NCBI GenBank assembly: GCA_028565635.1
Contig: JAOXYB010029412.1
Span: 1 to 15,043, forward strand
DNA: 15,043 bases
From: Phoronis ovalis
Lineage: Eukaryota > Phoronida > Phoronidae
Reading direction: 5' to 3'
Every line of letters begins with the position of its first letter. Position 1 is the first letter of the stretch. The notes beneath the pieces are model-generated. The model worked only from the letters and a program-made list of their open reading frames with translations. It searched no databases and was not told the origin of the DNA. Shown one piece after another: positions 1 through 12,900 of this stretch. The translations under genes and the position numbers were made by a program.

Positions 1-867
1 TCAATCAAAAGTCGTCGTTTGTGAGAGTACACTACCAATTCACCTCCTCTCTGCTATAATGTGTGGAAATGAGATATTTTGACATAAAATACGTAAAATA
101 ATACCAAATTATCACCGATATTGGGATTTGATAATTTTTTATCCTTGGTCGCTCAATGTTGAATGCGAATCCTTGAACATAAAGTGAAAATAGTGCATGC
201 GTATTAATCGTTCACCAACCAATGAACACACCGGTAAACAGTGCCAAAAATAGTTATATCTGCAAACACGTAATCATGTGTATTTTAATTAACGTCTATT
301 TGACGGTACGGAATCTATCCAGGCCATGGATACATCCAGGGATTTTTTTATAGTGAAACCTTGGAAACTTCGAGCTATGAGTAACGAGAGAAGTGTATGC
401 GGTTATCACGAGTGTTTGAGCGCGAAATAAAATTAAAGGAAAATCACTCCATCTTTTTTTTAGAAATTTCTACATAAACACGGACAACCATTTTGTTTTC
501 AGTAAGTAACTTCTAACGTTAAGGGGCCTAAACGGCGGTGGCAGACTCGTAGACTGTATTCGTACTCGTGGCTCATACTCAGCTCGTTTTAAGAATCTTT
601 AAAATGTGTCTATTGCTTCGTACTTAGTTGAATAGGACATTTTATAATTTAAGTTTTGGAAATCCATCATGATTACACAATGTAAAATAGGGTATTTTAT
701 GTATGTAAAGTAAAATATCGGGTAAAATGGTTTTTACTACAAGATCAGTAAGAGGAACGTCTTTTAAACCACTTGAACTTCTGCAGCGACCTGATTGCTT
801 CCACAATGTCTAATTTTCTCGATTAATTAAAAATACGTTATTATTGGTAAAAAGACCGAAAACTCAC
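1..867 (-). other. Presumed intron 25, open at the left edge
   Basis: This stretch follows a strong donor after LDLa12. No LDLa, Fz, SRCR or trypsin motif is visible in any minus-strand frame, and candidate acceptors tested near 51 and 780 lead quickly to stops in phase 1. It is most simply an intron whose acceptor lies outside the window. Confidence 0.6.
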
Positions 868-975
868 CACAGTTGTTCTCGTCGGATCCAAATAGGCAGT
901 TATACACCGTGTCACACCGATCAACCATTGGCTTACAGACACCATTGCCACAATGAAATTCATCTTGGGTGCAAT
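868..975 (-). CDS. Exon 25: LDLa12 (last exon in the window)
   Basis: This exon encodes about residues 1350-1385: [14 protein letters not shown], then [18 protein letters not shown]. It has six cysteines. The calcium box is degenerate: no tryptophan, Asn for the Asp before the fifth cysteine, and Phe in the acidic position after it. The acceptor is TACTTTCAG and the donor GTGAGT, phases 1-1. The donor is strong and ends the module in phase 1, so the protein must continue to the left of the window or in a downstream exon not seen here. Confidence 0.92.
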
Positions 976-3900
976 CTGAAAGTACAGAAATAATTTTTTG
1001 AATAGCATTGTATAACAGTAGTAACAACGAGCCGTTACCTTTTGCTTTAAAAAAATAGTTAAGTTGTAAACATATCTCATGTTCTCTGCCCTTTTCAAAC
1101 TATATATACTGACAAATAAGAAATATCCTTCCTACGCAACCGATCTCCGTGGATAAACGATTGTAGATAAATGATCAATTAAATATTGAATAATTCAAAA
1201 ATATGTTTCTAAATACTTTCTAAATATAATATTTTAACAGGCCTTCCATACATATCAGGCGCAAACAGGTTAAAACACCCCAGATCTTGCAGGAACCCTG
1301 GCATTAAATAAAGTTCAATTGTGGGGATCAGGTACTGTCGAAACGGGGGTGCGTTCGTGTGGAGGAAATTGAGATTCGCGTAGAAGGGTATAGAGCTTTT
1401 ATTTGCGTGTGAAGTATGGTAGGCTTGTTTTAGTAACTTTGGAAGAATAAAAAATCACAACTAACTTTGTATCCTACCACATAAACCACTTCCAGAAGCT
1501 AAGCTTATTGTAGCATCTTAATTGTTAAAAATTCCTACTTATAGTTGATTTTTTCAATTTATACCAAGGGCGCGATTTATCTAAATTTCTCTTCACAATA
1601 TTTGCCTATATTTATTTATTTATAAGGTAGTAGTCTAAAAATAACAATTATGTCACGGGATTGATTGACCTGAATTCAATAGGTCAATAATATATAACTG
1701 TTTATTTTCCGCTCCTTTATTTTAAAATATCCGGAAGAATCTAACCCAACGCACACAGTGACAAAAACAAAATCAAAAACTTTCTATGTAGTTCGGTATC
1801 CCTTGTACAAGTTTATGTACGTTGCATAATTTCCTTTATAAAAATGGACAGACAGACAGAATGTATGTAACTAGATCTAGCTACCCACGTCCGTAATTGG
1901 GTCCGTGCTATGCATTAAAGCACAGCGCCAAACTGCGGATGGACATAATTACGGAGCAATTGCACTTCTGTTCTACCTGTTTTTTTAATAGGAACCGTGT
2001 TTCAACACCAGTAGTTAATGAAAATTAGAGTACATATTGATCATTCATATGTTTGTATGAGTTATATTGCTGTATCTCGATACTCACTGTGTGGACAGCC
2101 CTCTTCGTCACTATTGTCTTCACAATCATTATAACCGTCACATTTCCAGTTGTTGAAGATGCATTCTCCATTAGTGCAAGTGAATTGATCAGCATTACAC
2201 GTTTGTATACCTAAAATATAGGATAACATGTATAATATATTGATAACATGCATAAGATGGCGGCCATTGGTATATACTGTGATATGTAAGTCAAAATTGA
2301 ACAGGACCCGCTTCGGTATTTCTGTACAGGGACACAGTAAGAAAGTTAATCGGCAAAAAATAACAACGCATTTTTCCTTTTCGACCTAGAACATTGTTTT
2401 ATTTGCAACAGGAGTACATCATATTAATTAAAATAATTTAGAAAAAATATAAATAATAATTAAACAAAAAAAATCAGAACGACTTGATCAAATCTAGATA
2501 TTTCACTTTTAGGTACAACATTTGGATCACTTACCACAGTCTATCTCATCGGATACATCAAAACAATGGGGAAAATTGTCACATCGTAATGTTGAAGAAA
2601 TGCACTGGCCATTGTCACACGTAAATTCGTTTGATGAACAAGCTATAAAAGAAACGAGGTGCTGAAGATATTTTAATAGCGATCATTATCTTCTTTTATT
2701 TGGAACATGTAATTTGCAATGACTGAAATCGTATTCAGAGGCAGAGGTAGCGTTTGCAATGGACGCTAACTAAATCGTGTCGGTAAGATGAGAAACGCGG
2801 ATTTATGGGATTTTTGGTTTCTTAACCACTAACAGCATTTTTGTATGCAAGTATTTCTATTGATTTATTATGGTTATTAAACTTCATATGATTTGCATTT
2901 ATGGTTAGTTACTGTATGTTGAACGTACTTGTCGTGATTTTGTACTAGATACCAACTTAGCCCACTGTTATACCTATTATTGTAAGCTGAATGTTGATTA
3001 GTGTCGAGACTTTCGCGGACACTTTATTTATAAATAATTAAAAAGTTATTATCGTTCTTCTGCATTTCGAGATAATAAACAAAGATTGACTATGGTTAGG
3101 CCAGACGTTTGTTGAGTAGGCACGGAACACTAACGGAAGGATTTATTCAGACTGATCGGGAGGTAAATAGTTGTAATATACTGGGCCGATTTTTAAATTC
3201 ACACGAGGAATTGTAACAATTTTCACTGATATGCATTGATTTTCACAAATCAGAGTCAAGTTTCACAAATAAAACGTCCAGACAAAATGAGTGGATCGAG
3301 TGCACCTAAAGTCCTTATTGTCTTGCTCTCCATGGGGAAGCTTATTCGTAAAACTTGATAACTCGTTCTTACTCGAAATAGGAGGATAGAAATAATTGTT
3401 TACTTGAAATAGAAGGATACAACCCCAGTATCAGAGCGGGCTATTTAGGTTATAGATTTATAGGTTACAGATGATATGTTTTGGTAATGATGTATTTCTG
3501 TTGACTATAAATAGACACGATACGTAACCCCTGTTTCTGATTATTTTTCATCTTTGTAGAATTATAATCTTCGTCATAACATTTATCAATGAATATGATT
3601 TTTTCCATCCGCAAAGAAACCACAAAACAATATACTTACTTCTTGGTGCTGGAGTCGTCATTACTGGAGCTTCAGAAACGCACACATTTGGATCACGTGA
3701 ATCAGGTAGTATGTCGCAATCAACAGGGAATCTGTAGTTAGTCACTCCAAAGTGATAGGAACAATTTCTGGTGACATCTGAAAGTTATGGGCACTAGTAT
3801 TTCAGAACTTACTGAGACTGTTCGAAAGAACGACACTGTAATGTACCAACATCTCTTCGTTTTTCGGTGATAGTTTTAATATGTCGCTAATACATTGACA

Positions 3901-6900
3901 TCCAGTAGCTATATTAAAGTTTTCTTTCTCTTATAGTTCACAATTCAGTGTTTTTAATAGAACTAGCGCGTTTTTGAAACAATATGTATTAGGCTTCAGA
4001 CGTACATTAGATAGAAACTAATATTGCAGATAATGATTTCAAATTAAACTGCTATAATAAACATGCCAAATTTTAAAGGAGTTCTGCTATCACTTGTAAG
4101 GAGCGATATTTCTAATTTAAACAAGAACTCCTCCACAACACTTACTAAGACATAAAGATTTGCATGGAGGTATCTGATTTTCTGCATTGCAGTCCGGAAG
4201 TAAAGCAGCACATCCAAGATACAGAAGATCCTTGTGACACTGATAGGTAGCATCAACGTTAGTTATCATAGAAATCTGAGCCAATACCTCAGGCTGAAAC
4301 AGAGTTGGAGCTTTTGCACAAGTGTTTACAATAATGTTTTACATAGTTTTATGTGATATATAAAATACAGTTAAAAAAATAAACCTTCTTAATGCAATCA
4401 AATCTTGCGATAACAATAAATACCTCTTTTCCTCTACCATAAGTCGTGATTTATTGTAAGCTAAAACTTCTGTTATTTTGTATGTTGATCATGTACCCGA
4501 TTTGTGTTTGACAATTATTACATGAATTGTATGATAAGTACGAAAGCCGTATTAGGACCTGAAAAAATACCTTGTGGCCATAAGGTAATTATCTTGTTCC
4601 ACGTAATTATCTTGCTCCCACAAGAACATTATCTTGTTACGACTTAATTTTTTTACAGGTTCTAATACGGCTTCCGTATTTATCGAGGCCACAAGATAAT
4701 TTTTTCACGAGTCCTAATACGGCTTCCGTGGATAAAAAAAGTACCTGATTTGTAAATCCATACTGATTGGGAAATTTTGTATTTGAGTGAGGAAGCATTG
4801 AACACTGTTGCACTCGGATTTCTTCACATTGGCCTGGCTCTGTTGCTAAAACGTATCATTAAAAACATTTAAATGAAATTGTTTATGTGTACATTTATTG
4901 TTGAAATACACTGCATGGTTACATTATTCATTTTTCAGAATAAACATGGTTTAGCATTGAATACTCTCATCTAAATGTTGTAAGCTGGCAAAAAAGTGAA
5001 CAGAAAAGTTTGTTTATAAAAGCACAATAAATTCTTTGTCCAATTGCTTTAATCTAAAGATTTACCATGCATGAACGCCAATAATGAATTTTGGGAGAAA
5101 CGTTGAGAAATTAAAATGTACTCTAATTTTAATACGATAACCAAATATACTAACTTGGCTGTACAGAAGCCGATGGCGGAAGAGGTGGAAAACCTTGATG
5201 AAGACATCCGACATGTTCACTGGGACCCCCTGCTTCATTATGCAATCCTTGATACACGTCTGGAAGCACTGAGCAGTTTAAAAATGAAGATCCCGTAGGA
5301 ATTTGACTAATATGCTCTTCGCATGATCTCATTAATTCTGAAAATAAGTGATAAATGAAACTATAATGAATTCAGTCACTCTGCGAACTTATTGCTTATT
5401 ACAAGAAGACATATTTAGCGGTATTGAGAGACATTATTTTATTCGTGTTACATGTGATGTTGTGTGACAACACGGTTTGAATGAGAGTGACATGATTTGA
5501 AACAACTTTAGTTTTTTTTATTTACACATTCTAACATCCTAAGTTTGAAGTAAGCATACCCTAAAGCAATGAAGACAAGGAACTAGTTTCAAATTTTAAT
5601 AAGAATTGTTTTTAATACAATCAAAAATATTTGCTTACCTTCACACATATGTCGACATGGTACTAGTGGGAAATGAGTAAGGGAACACATGGGTGCCAAT
5701 AATCCACAAGAGAAGAAAGTAATATTTGGATAACATTGCCCGAGAGTATTAATCAGTATTTCTAAAATTCCGCTATCTATAAATTGTTGTTGGACATCCT
5801 CTGATTGGACAGTATAATTGTAAGGCACGATATTACTAGAGCACTGAGGGAAGATGACTCGTGAACAAGTTGGTGGTGTCCATGTCGGTGGTGTCAATGT
5901 TGGTGGTGTCGATGTTGGTGGTGTCAATGTCGGTGGCATCATAGTGCTGCTTACACCTGTAAAAGAAAGAGACGCTTTACGACGTTATTTTTACACAGTA
6001 TTATTTATCACAAGTAATACCACCGCGTGTTGACTGGTCGTAAACACCCGTATGTAATGAATAACATTGCACAAGTAATTTACTACCCGGTTTTAATTAT
6101 CGTTCGGATAGTTATATCCAAGGCTGTATTTTCTGGATTTTAGCATTGAAAGACGTTTGTTAATAAATTTGTCATTTGTCACTGTTTTTGTACACTGATT
6201 AAATTTCGACGAAAGAATGTATTCGTCCATCTATTCTGCGATCTTGTTTAACACGACAGCAGTGGCATCTGTTCTAATTCCTAATGCATGGTAAACCTAT
6301 GTTCACGTAATCGTGCGCGGTTTATACATTGTTTTTTCTCATTACACGCTGTACCATTGTATCACTCTTAGCTATACGATAGTATATATCAATTTAAAGA
6401 GGTAGTGATACGTTTTGCGCTTACAATTAGCTTCGTCCGAGGCATCACTACAGTCTTCATATCCATCGCATGTCCAGACAAATGACAAACATGGATCATA
6501 ACGCTCTGAACTATATAAATTGACTCCGTCGGTGCACCGGAATTCATCACTTGTACAATTTTTCACTGGAAACAGAATGAAGACAGTTACGTACAAACAT
6601 TTGTTAAATAAGAAGAGAATGTTAGAATTTTTATATTTACCAAATAAATTCAAACCAATGATTGTAGTTTAGAATTTTGTCATGTTTTGTAAACAATATC
6701 TATATTATATTATCTTTTATGACAGATAAATTAGGAAACAATTTATGTAGCAAAAGACCCACCTGACGTGTTTCGTGCCGTATGCAGCAAAAATCGTAAA
6801 AACAACTTTGGGGATACCTAAACCGTAGAATATTAGGCGTTAAAATAAACGATTGTCACGTGCAACAGTAGTGATCACTGCTACAAAGTTTAGTGAACTA

Positions 6901-9900
6901 TGATGGCAGGAACATACGTCATGTATATGGCTAAGTTACTTACTTGGACAGTTTGCTTCATCGCTCCCGTCATCACAGTCGTTAAATCTGTCACAGACCC
7001 ACGATGACTCGATACACAATCCATCACATGCGTGCTGATTCCGATTACATTTGTAGAATGCTGAAAGTAAAATGCAACATCAGCAAGACGTCCCTGATGA
7101 CGTCATATCGATAACTAGTTCTCTTGTGCTAAAATTCGATTTCGACTAATTTTATATTTAAATGCTTTGAACTGTCAAGCCAGTTTCCCAAACTATTAAA
7201 AAAAAACTTTAGTGTTGGTAACTCTTATTTGAGAGTAAAGTTAACAGCTTATATCAAAGAAAGTGTTTGTATACCACAGAACTCCGGGTCTTCGTCTGCA
7301 GCATTATAACAGTGGGTTGTACGATCGCATGTATAACTTATGTCTATACACTGACCATTATTACCGCAATCAAATTCTTCAGAATCACAAATCGCTGAAA
7401 GCAAACAAAGATATCATGTTACTTAAAAGTACATGTAGTTGCTAATTGGCTTTTTTCCTCCTTCAGCTCAATGATGCACGGTAAATAAATTGAAAGTTAG
7501 CACAAAAGTATCTTCACTGAATTATGACAGGAAGCAAAATGTTTTAATGTTGTTTTAATAAAAAATATCGCTGTGAATGTAACGGAAAGGCATATTTGGG
7601 TTGACTATGATTTCCAAGATATGCATAATTTATTTTCTACTAACACGTGCAGTTTAACTCATCACTGTTGTCCGGACAATGAGAGTATCCATCACAATAT
7701 CTGAAGGATGGTATGCAGGACCCATCGGAACATGCAAACTGACCAGCAATGCACTGCCAATTTTCTGAAAATGTAAAATAATGTGTATTAAGCAGTTACC
7801 TTCAACTGTTTTTGTACAGTGACAGCAGTTATATATAATTATTGTAAAAGTCGAAAAGAAGGTAGTTAAAACGTAAACAGGCTCAAGAAACGTATTTTAA
7901 AATATGTATTTTTTTCTCTTTCTTTTTGTTTTTGCCACTGGGCAGCTATATGAACATTTCTATTTGAAAGTGGCTTTAATTTCGCACAAAGTGAGAGAAA
8001 TCACAATGTGAAATTATTATTTTTTATCAACATTTGAGGGGATTATATCCAGGCCTAGAAGGTAACCCAGTTTTGTGTGTATTTTTAGCTAATTCCACCT
8101 CGTGGTCTGTGTTTAGAGTTCACAGAAAAGTTAATTGGTTAAGCCTGCACGAAAAATCGGGAGTAGGCATGAGACATGATTATCTTTATTTGTGAGTGAA
8201 CAGAATTTTCCGCGAAGAGTTAGTCTATTTACTATAGAAGGCAATGCAAAATGTTACTATTGAGGTGGATGGGGAAATGAATAGTATCCTTATGACATAC
8301 CCGGATGACATATGAGCTAAAACACTATCCTTGGATGCTATTCAACAATATTTTAAAATTATATTGTAAACAACTATCAGAATTGTTCGGAAAAAATATT
8401 GAGGAATTACCGCAGTTAGTTTCATCTAGACCTGTAGCACAGTCGTCTTCACTATCACATTGATATGATGGAGGAAGACACATGCCGTCATCACCGCAGC
8501 TAAATTTGTCAGATTCACATGCTTCAAATACAAATGATTCTTAATTACACATTTAATATGCAATATTATAAGGGACGCTTACTGCGTTTTGTACAATTAT
8601 ATTCAAATGCATAAGCAGACAGAGTGTATCATACTATTTTTTTAATGTCTTACATTTGTATGTGCCTGTTAATACTTTCAGTAAAATAAATGGAGGAAAA
8701 CCTACACTAGTTTAGGAAATTTCCATATTTTGTTCTTTTGAAGGGAGTATATTCGTTTTTGTTACATTCATGCTTATTTATTACTTAAGAATGCTTGAAA
8801 CGCATTGAGGTAGAAATTAAATTTACGTGGCACTATGGGTAGTTTAAATGTTATAGCTGAACCCAAACGAAAATATATTGTTTTGCTTACGTTCGGGTGT
8901 CTGTGCCACGGGAACTTGTACACATACAGATGGATCAGTTGAGTCAGGGAAATCTTCACAATTGAATGGTAAGTGAATTGAACCACTACGGTAAAAAGCT
9001 GAGCAGTTCTGAGTCGCTTCTAAAATTAAAACATACTGTATTGACAAATCAATAAGAAACACGTGTGCTTAGTATTAGTACTGGTGCATTAACATGTTGT
9101 AATTTAACTATCATTCAAGTTGGTTTGGAGAATACCCTTTAACATGTATTGCTATTATTATTCAAACCGATATGACCATGATGGCAAACTTCAATTGAAG
9201 TAACACAATGCACAGTTAAAATAAAAGTGCTGGTATATCTATCGACATACAATAGACTTTTACCTAAACAGAGCCGTTTACAAGGTGGTAACTTATCATC
9301 CTCATCATTAGGTGCATTACTTTCTTTGCATTTGGGCACTAGTACAGAACATCCAAATACGTGTAAGAAGGTGTAACATTGCGATGTAGCTTGTATGCCC
9401 GCTATCACATTCAAATCATATTCGGCAGCTTGCTGAAAAAAAATCAAACACAAACATTCCTTTAAGCACTCGTGAAACCAATCACAATATCTGATGGATG
9501 ACACTTGAATTTAATAAACAAAAAGAATGAACATATAAGCTGAGTGGAAAGTTTAATGAAGTGTAAAAGTCAAATGTATGCTTTCATACCTGATTTGTGG
9601 TAGTTACTTTTAAAGCATACCAATGCATGATATATATTAGGCACAATTAACTTTAAATTTCCAGTTCAAGAATGCATACCTGAGTTTTGTGTCCTAGAAA
9701 ATTTGGATAAATGGTGTGGTTATATCCGACATGGCGACAGAAAGGAACCTTGATTTCTTCACATTGATTCAGGGACTCTATGAATAAAATGTAAAAAGTA
9801 CAAGCATGCGAACTTTACGCCTTTTACAATAGATTTTTTTGCAAAGAATTTGTCGGGGAAATTGTTCTATGATATATACCTGGGGGAACTTGGGCAGTTG

Positions 9901-12900
9901 GCAGAGTACCACCTTGTGTGACACATCCATCAGAAATGGTCTCATGCATTTGAGGTAATGCACTGCAGTTAAAAAGAAAGTCCAAATGACCAGGAGCTTC
10001 ATTAAATACGTGAGCGCAATCCTGTCTAATCTCTACAAATAAAAATAGTTTCCAGAGATAATCAAATTAAGTAATGTTCTAGGTTACACATTACAAACTG
10101 AGGCGCATTGCTAAAGCCACTGTAGAATGTAGATCTGAAAATGATACTCGTGCACATGAAGCACATACATTTTAGAAAATGCCTTACGCCTGAACAGATC
10201 TCTGTTCTATGCAGCAATAAACACAAACGACTATAATAAAGGAATGTATATCTTTGTATCTTGTACTTTCTGCTAACGTTTACTAACCTTCACACATGTG
10301 ACGACACGGAAATCTCGGAAATCCATCGCTTCTGCAGTTTGGTGTCAGTGTGTGACACAGTAAATACTGCACATGGTCTGAACACGTCATCAAGCTTTCA
10401 ATATAAGAATCTTCAAATAAATCCTGGTTTACCAGTTGGTTACTAGGGTATCTCGAAGTGGCATTATAGCCAATATTCTGACATTCTGGGAATAATATTG
10501 GATTCAAACATGTGTATTCCGAGGGGAAACACATAGATGATTTTTCGTCTGAGTCATCCCCACAGTCACTATAACCATCACAGACCCAGTTTGGACGAAT
10601 GCATTGACCATTATCACATTTAAACTGACCGTGAATGCACTCCCAATTTTCGCAGTTGTTTTCGTCCGCTCTATTTTCACAGTCCTCTCGATTATCACAA
10701 TGTTGCACGGCAGGTATACATTTGTTCAGACCACAGTGGAATTCATCAGATTTGGTACAGTTTTTTACAGGGCAACCTATTTCATCACTGTTATCACCAC
10801 AATCGTTCTCAAAATTACATTTCCAAAGTAAAGGTATGCAAAAGCCATTAGCGCATTTGAACTGTCCTTCGACGCAATCAAAAGTTGAGCAAAAGCCAGT
10901 ATCTTCGTCAGCACCAGTTGCACAATCTGTAAAGGTATCGCAGACTTCTGTCATTCGAATGCAGTTGCCATTACCACAGTCAAACTGATCGCCGCGACAT
11001 GCTGGAAAAAATAGTTTTAAATATGTCTTAGAATAGGAAAAATACATCGTAACATTAGAAAAAATAGCTGAACGACCGATATTTAATCGGTTACATATAC
11101 TGGACTGATAATAAAAGAAAGATTTGTCTACTCTAGCAAGTTATTTTAGAATATAGTATCTTTCGTTTAAAATTAAATTTTACAGTACATTTTCACAATC
11201 GTTGTACTGCGGGATTTTACTCACTTGGCCCTGGAGTTGACACCACACTCGTAGGAGGCAACTGTACGCAAACTTCTGGATTTTCAGATTCGGGAAATTC
11301 AGAGCATTCAAACGGTAAGATTATCTGCGCAAATTCTAGGTATGTCTGACAGTCGCCTTTGTTAACCACGTCTAAAGATACGTTATATATAAAATTATGA
11401 TTTTTATTATCAAGCTGATCGGCCAATCAGCCAATCAGCCATACAAGTTTGTAACACAGACATTTTCGAGCAATGCTGATCTTCTGCGATTGCCCGTGAC
11501 ACAGTTAACAAGTAAAACTAACACAGTACATGGATAAATCAATCGATGATTTCTGTCACGTGAATAGTATAATTATCCATTTACAAATTCAAAGGCAATT
11601 TGTGAGAATTTAAATACAAATATTTTACGGAAAGGATTTATTGTATTTCTGATGTGTTACCTTCACAAAGAGATTTACAGGGTGGAATTCTCTCTCCTGA
11701 GCTATTACATTTTGGATTGAGAACCGAACAAACCGCGACATGGAGATGTTCATGACATGTGGCAGTAGAAGAATGTACTCCTTCAATAATTTGTAAATAT
11801 CCTGCCGTCTCCTCCTGTGAAGTACATGCAGATAACAAAAATGGTGACACGTTTAATATAACATTTAAACAAGCAAATCATTAGATTCCCCAAGTATTGA
11901 CAATACATTGTAATTTAAAACTCTTATCTGAAACTGCTTTTATATCAAACATTTATAGACAAACTGATACTTTCTAATTACAGTTCCCTGTCTTCACCAC
12001 TATAGGAATACATGGTCTTTATAACTATTATATGTTATGTATAAAGTTGTCTTTATTGCGTTGAACTGTAAATAACTGGACAAACAATTCTTTCTAGCAC
12101 TCTATAAATCTGGAAAATGAAATTGGTCCTATATCAATACTTACTTGATTCACATGATTGAAGTAATTTGGAAATGTGGTCATATTCCATCCTGCTGATC
12201 TGCAGAAGCTATTTTGTATCTGCTCACATTGCCCACTAGGTGGACCTAATTAAAAGTTAAATATATTTATTAAGACAAAACTCACAGGTGAACGTGAATC
12301 AAGTTTTAAATATAAATTTAAAGTAGGCCTTTGTTGACACAGTAAACCATCGCCATTCAGTTCCGCACACGTTTCTAATATACATAATATCAGAAACGTG
12401 TGCGGAACTGAAGGGCGATGAGTTACTTTTAATTAGAGTGGCATTTATTAAGACAACATTTTATGTTCGCAACACCTTATATATACACTTGACCATGAGT
12501 ATTTATAAGTTCTGGGTTTAGCTATAAAAATATCTATACCGTCATGTATGTGGTAAATTGTATCAAATCCTAAAACGTTTAACATTAAAATACAAGATGC
12601 ATTGATGTTCTAGACAGCCAGCTATCTAATAGTTATAACACGTAAAAAATACCATATAATATTATAGATTAATAAACTTTAAATATAGCTATAAATAGTT
12701 ATTGGAATTAATAAATGTGAACCAATTATATGCATTAATTTGCGTTACCAGTAACTGTTGGCAATGGTGGTGGTGGTGTCACTCCGATTGAAGCACAGCT
12801 GGCTCCAGTAGATGCATCTGGGAATACGCTGCAGTCAAAATGATCGGCAATTGAAGGAAATAACCCCAGATACACTGTACAATTTCTTTTGAATTCTAAA

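Noticed and set aside
1664-1688. Inverted TGACCT/AGGTCA half-sites resembling a nuclear-receptor element
   Set aside because: Eight-base arms in AT-rich intron can arise by chance, and there is no promoter context.
5116-5298. Plus-strand open frame of 60 codons
   Set aside because: It is antisense to the Fz5 C-terminal exon, and its sequence has no recognisable domain.
7645-7650. Alternative donor GTGTTA for the LDLa6 exon
   Set aside because: It would end the exon in phase 2, which does not fit the phase-1 acceptor of LDLa7; GTTAGT two bases further fits.
10604-10988. Plus-strand open frames of 75 and 117 codons
   Set aside because: They lie antisense to the LDLa1-4 exon, have no domain, and exist because the dense coding strand lacks certain codons.
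10283-11047. 254-codon frame as a stand-alone gene starting at an ATG
   Set aside because: The first 15 or so codons are intron upstream of a clear TTTCCAG acceptor, and the end runs through a GTTAGT donor; it is an internal exon.
11421-11442. Short direct repeat gccaatca-type with CCAAT boxes
   Set aside because: It has only two to three units of 8 bp inside an intron next to exon 7, with no sign of a transcription start there.
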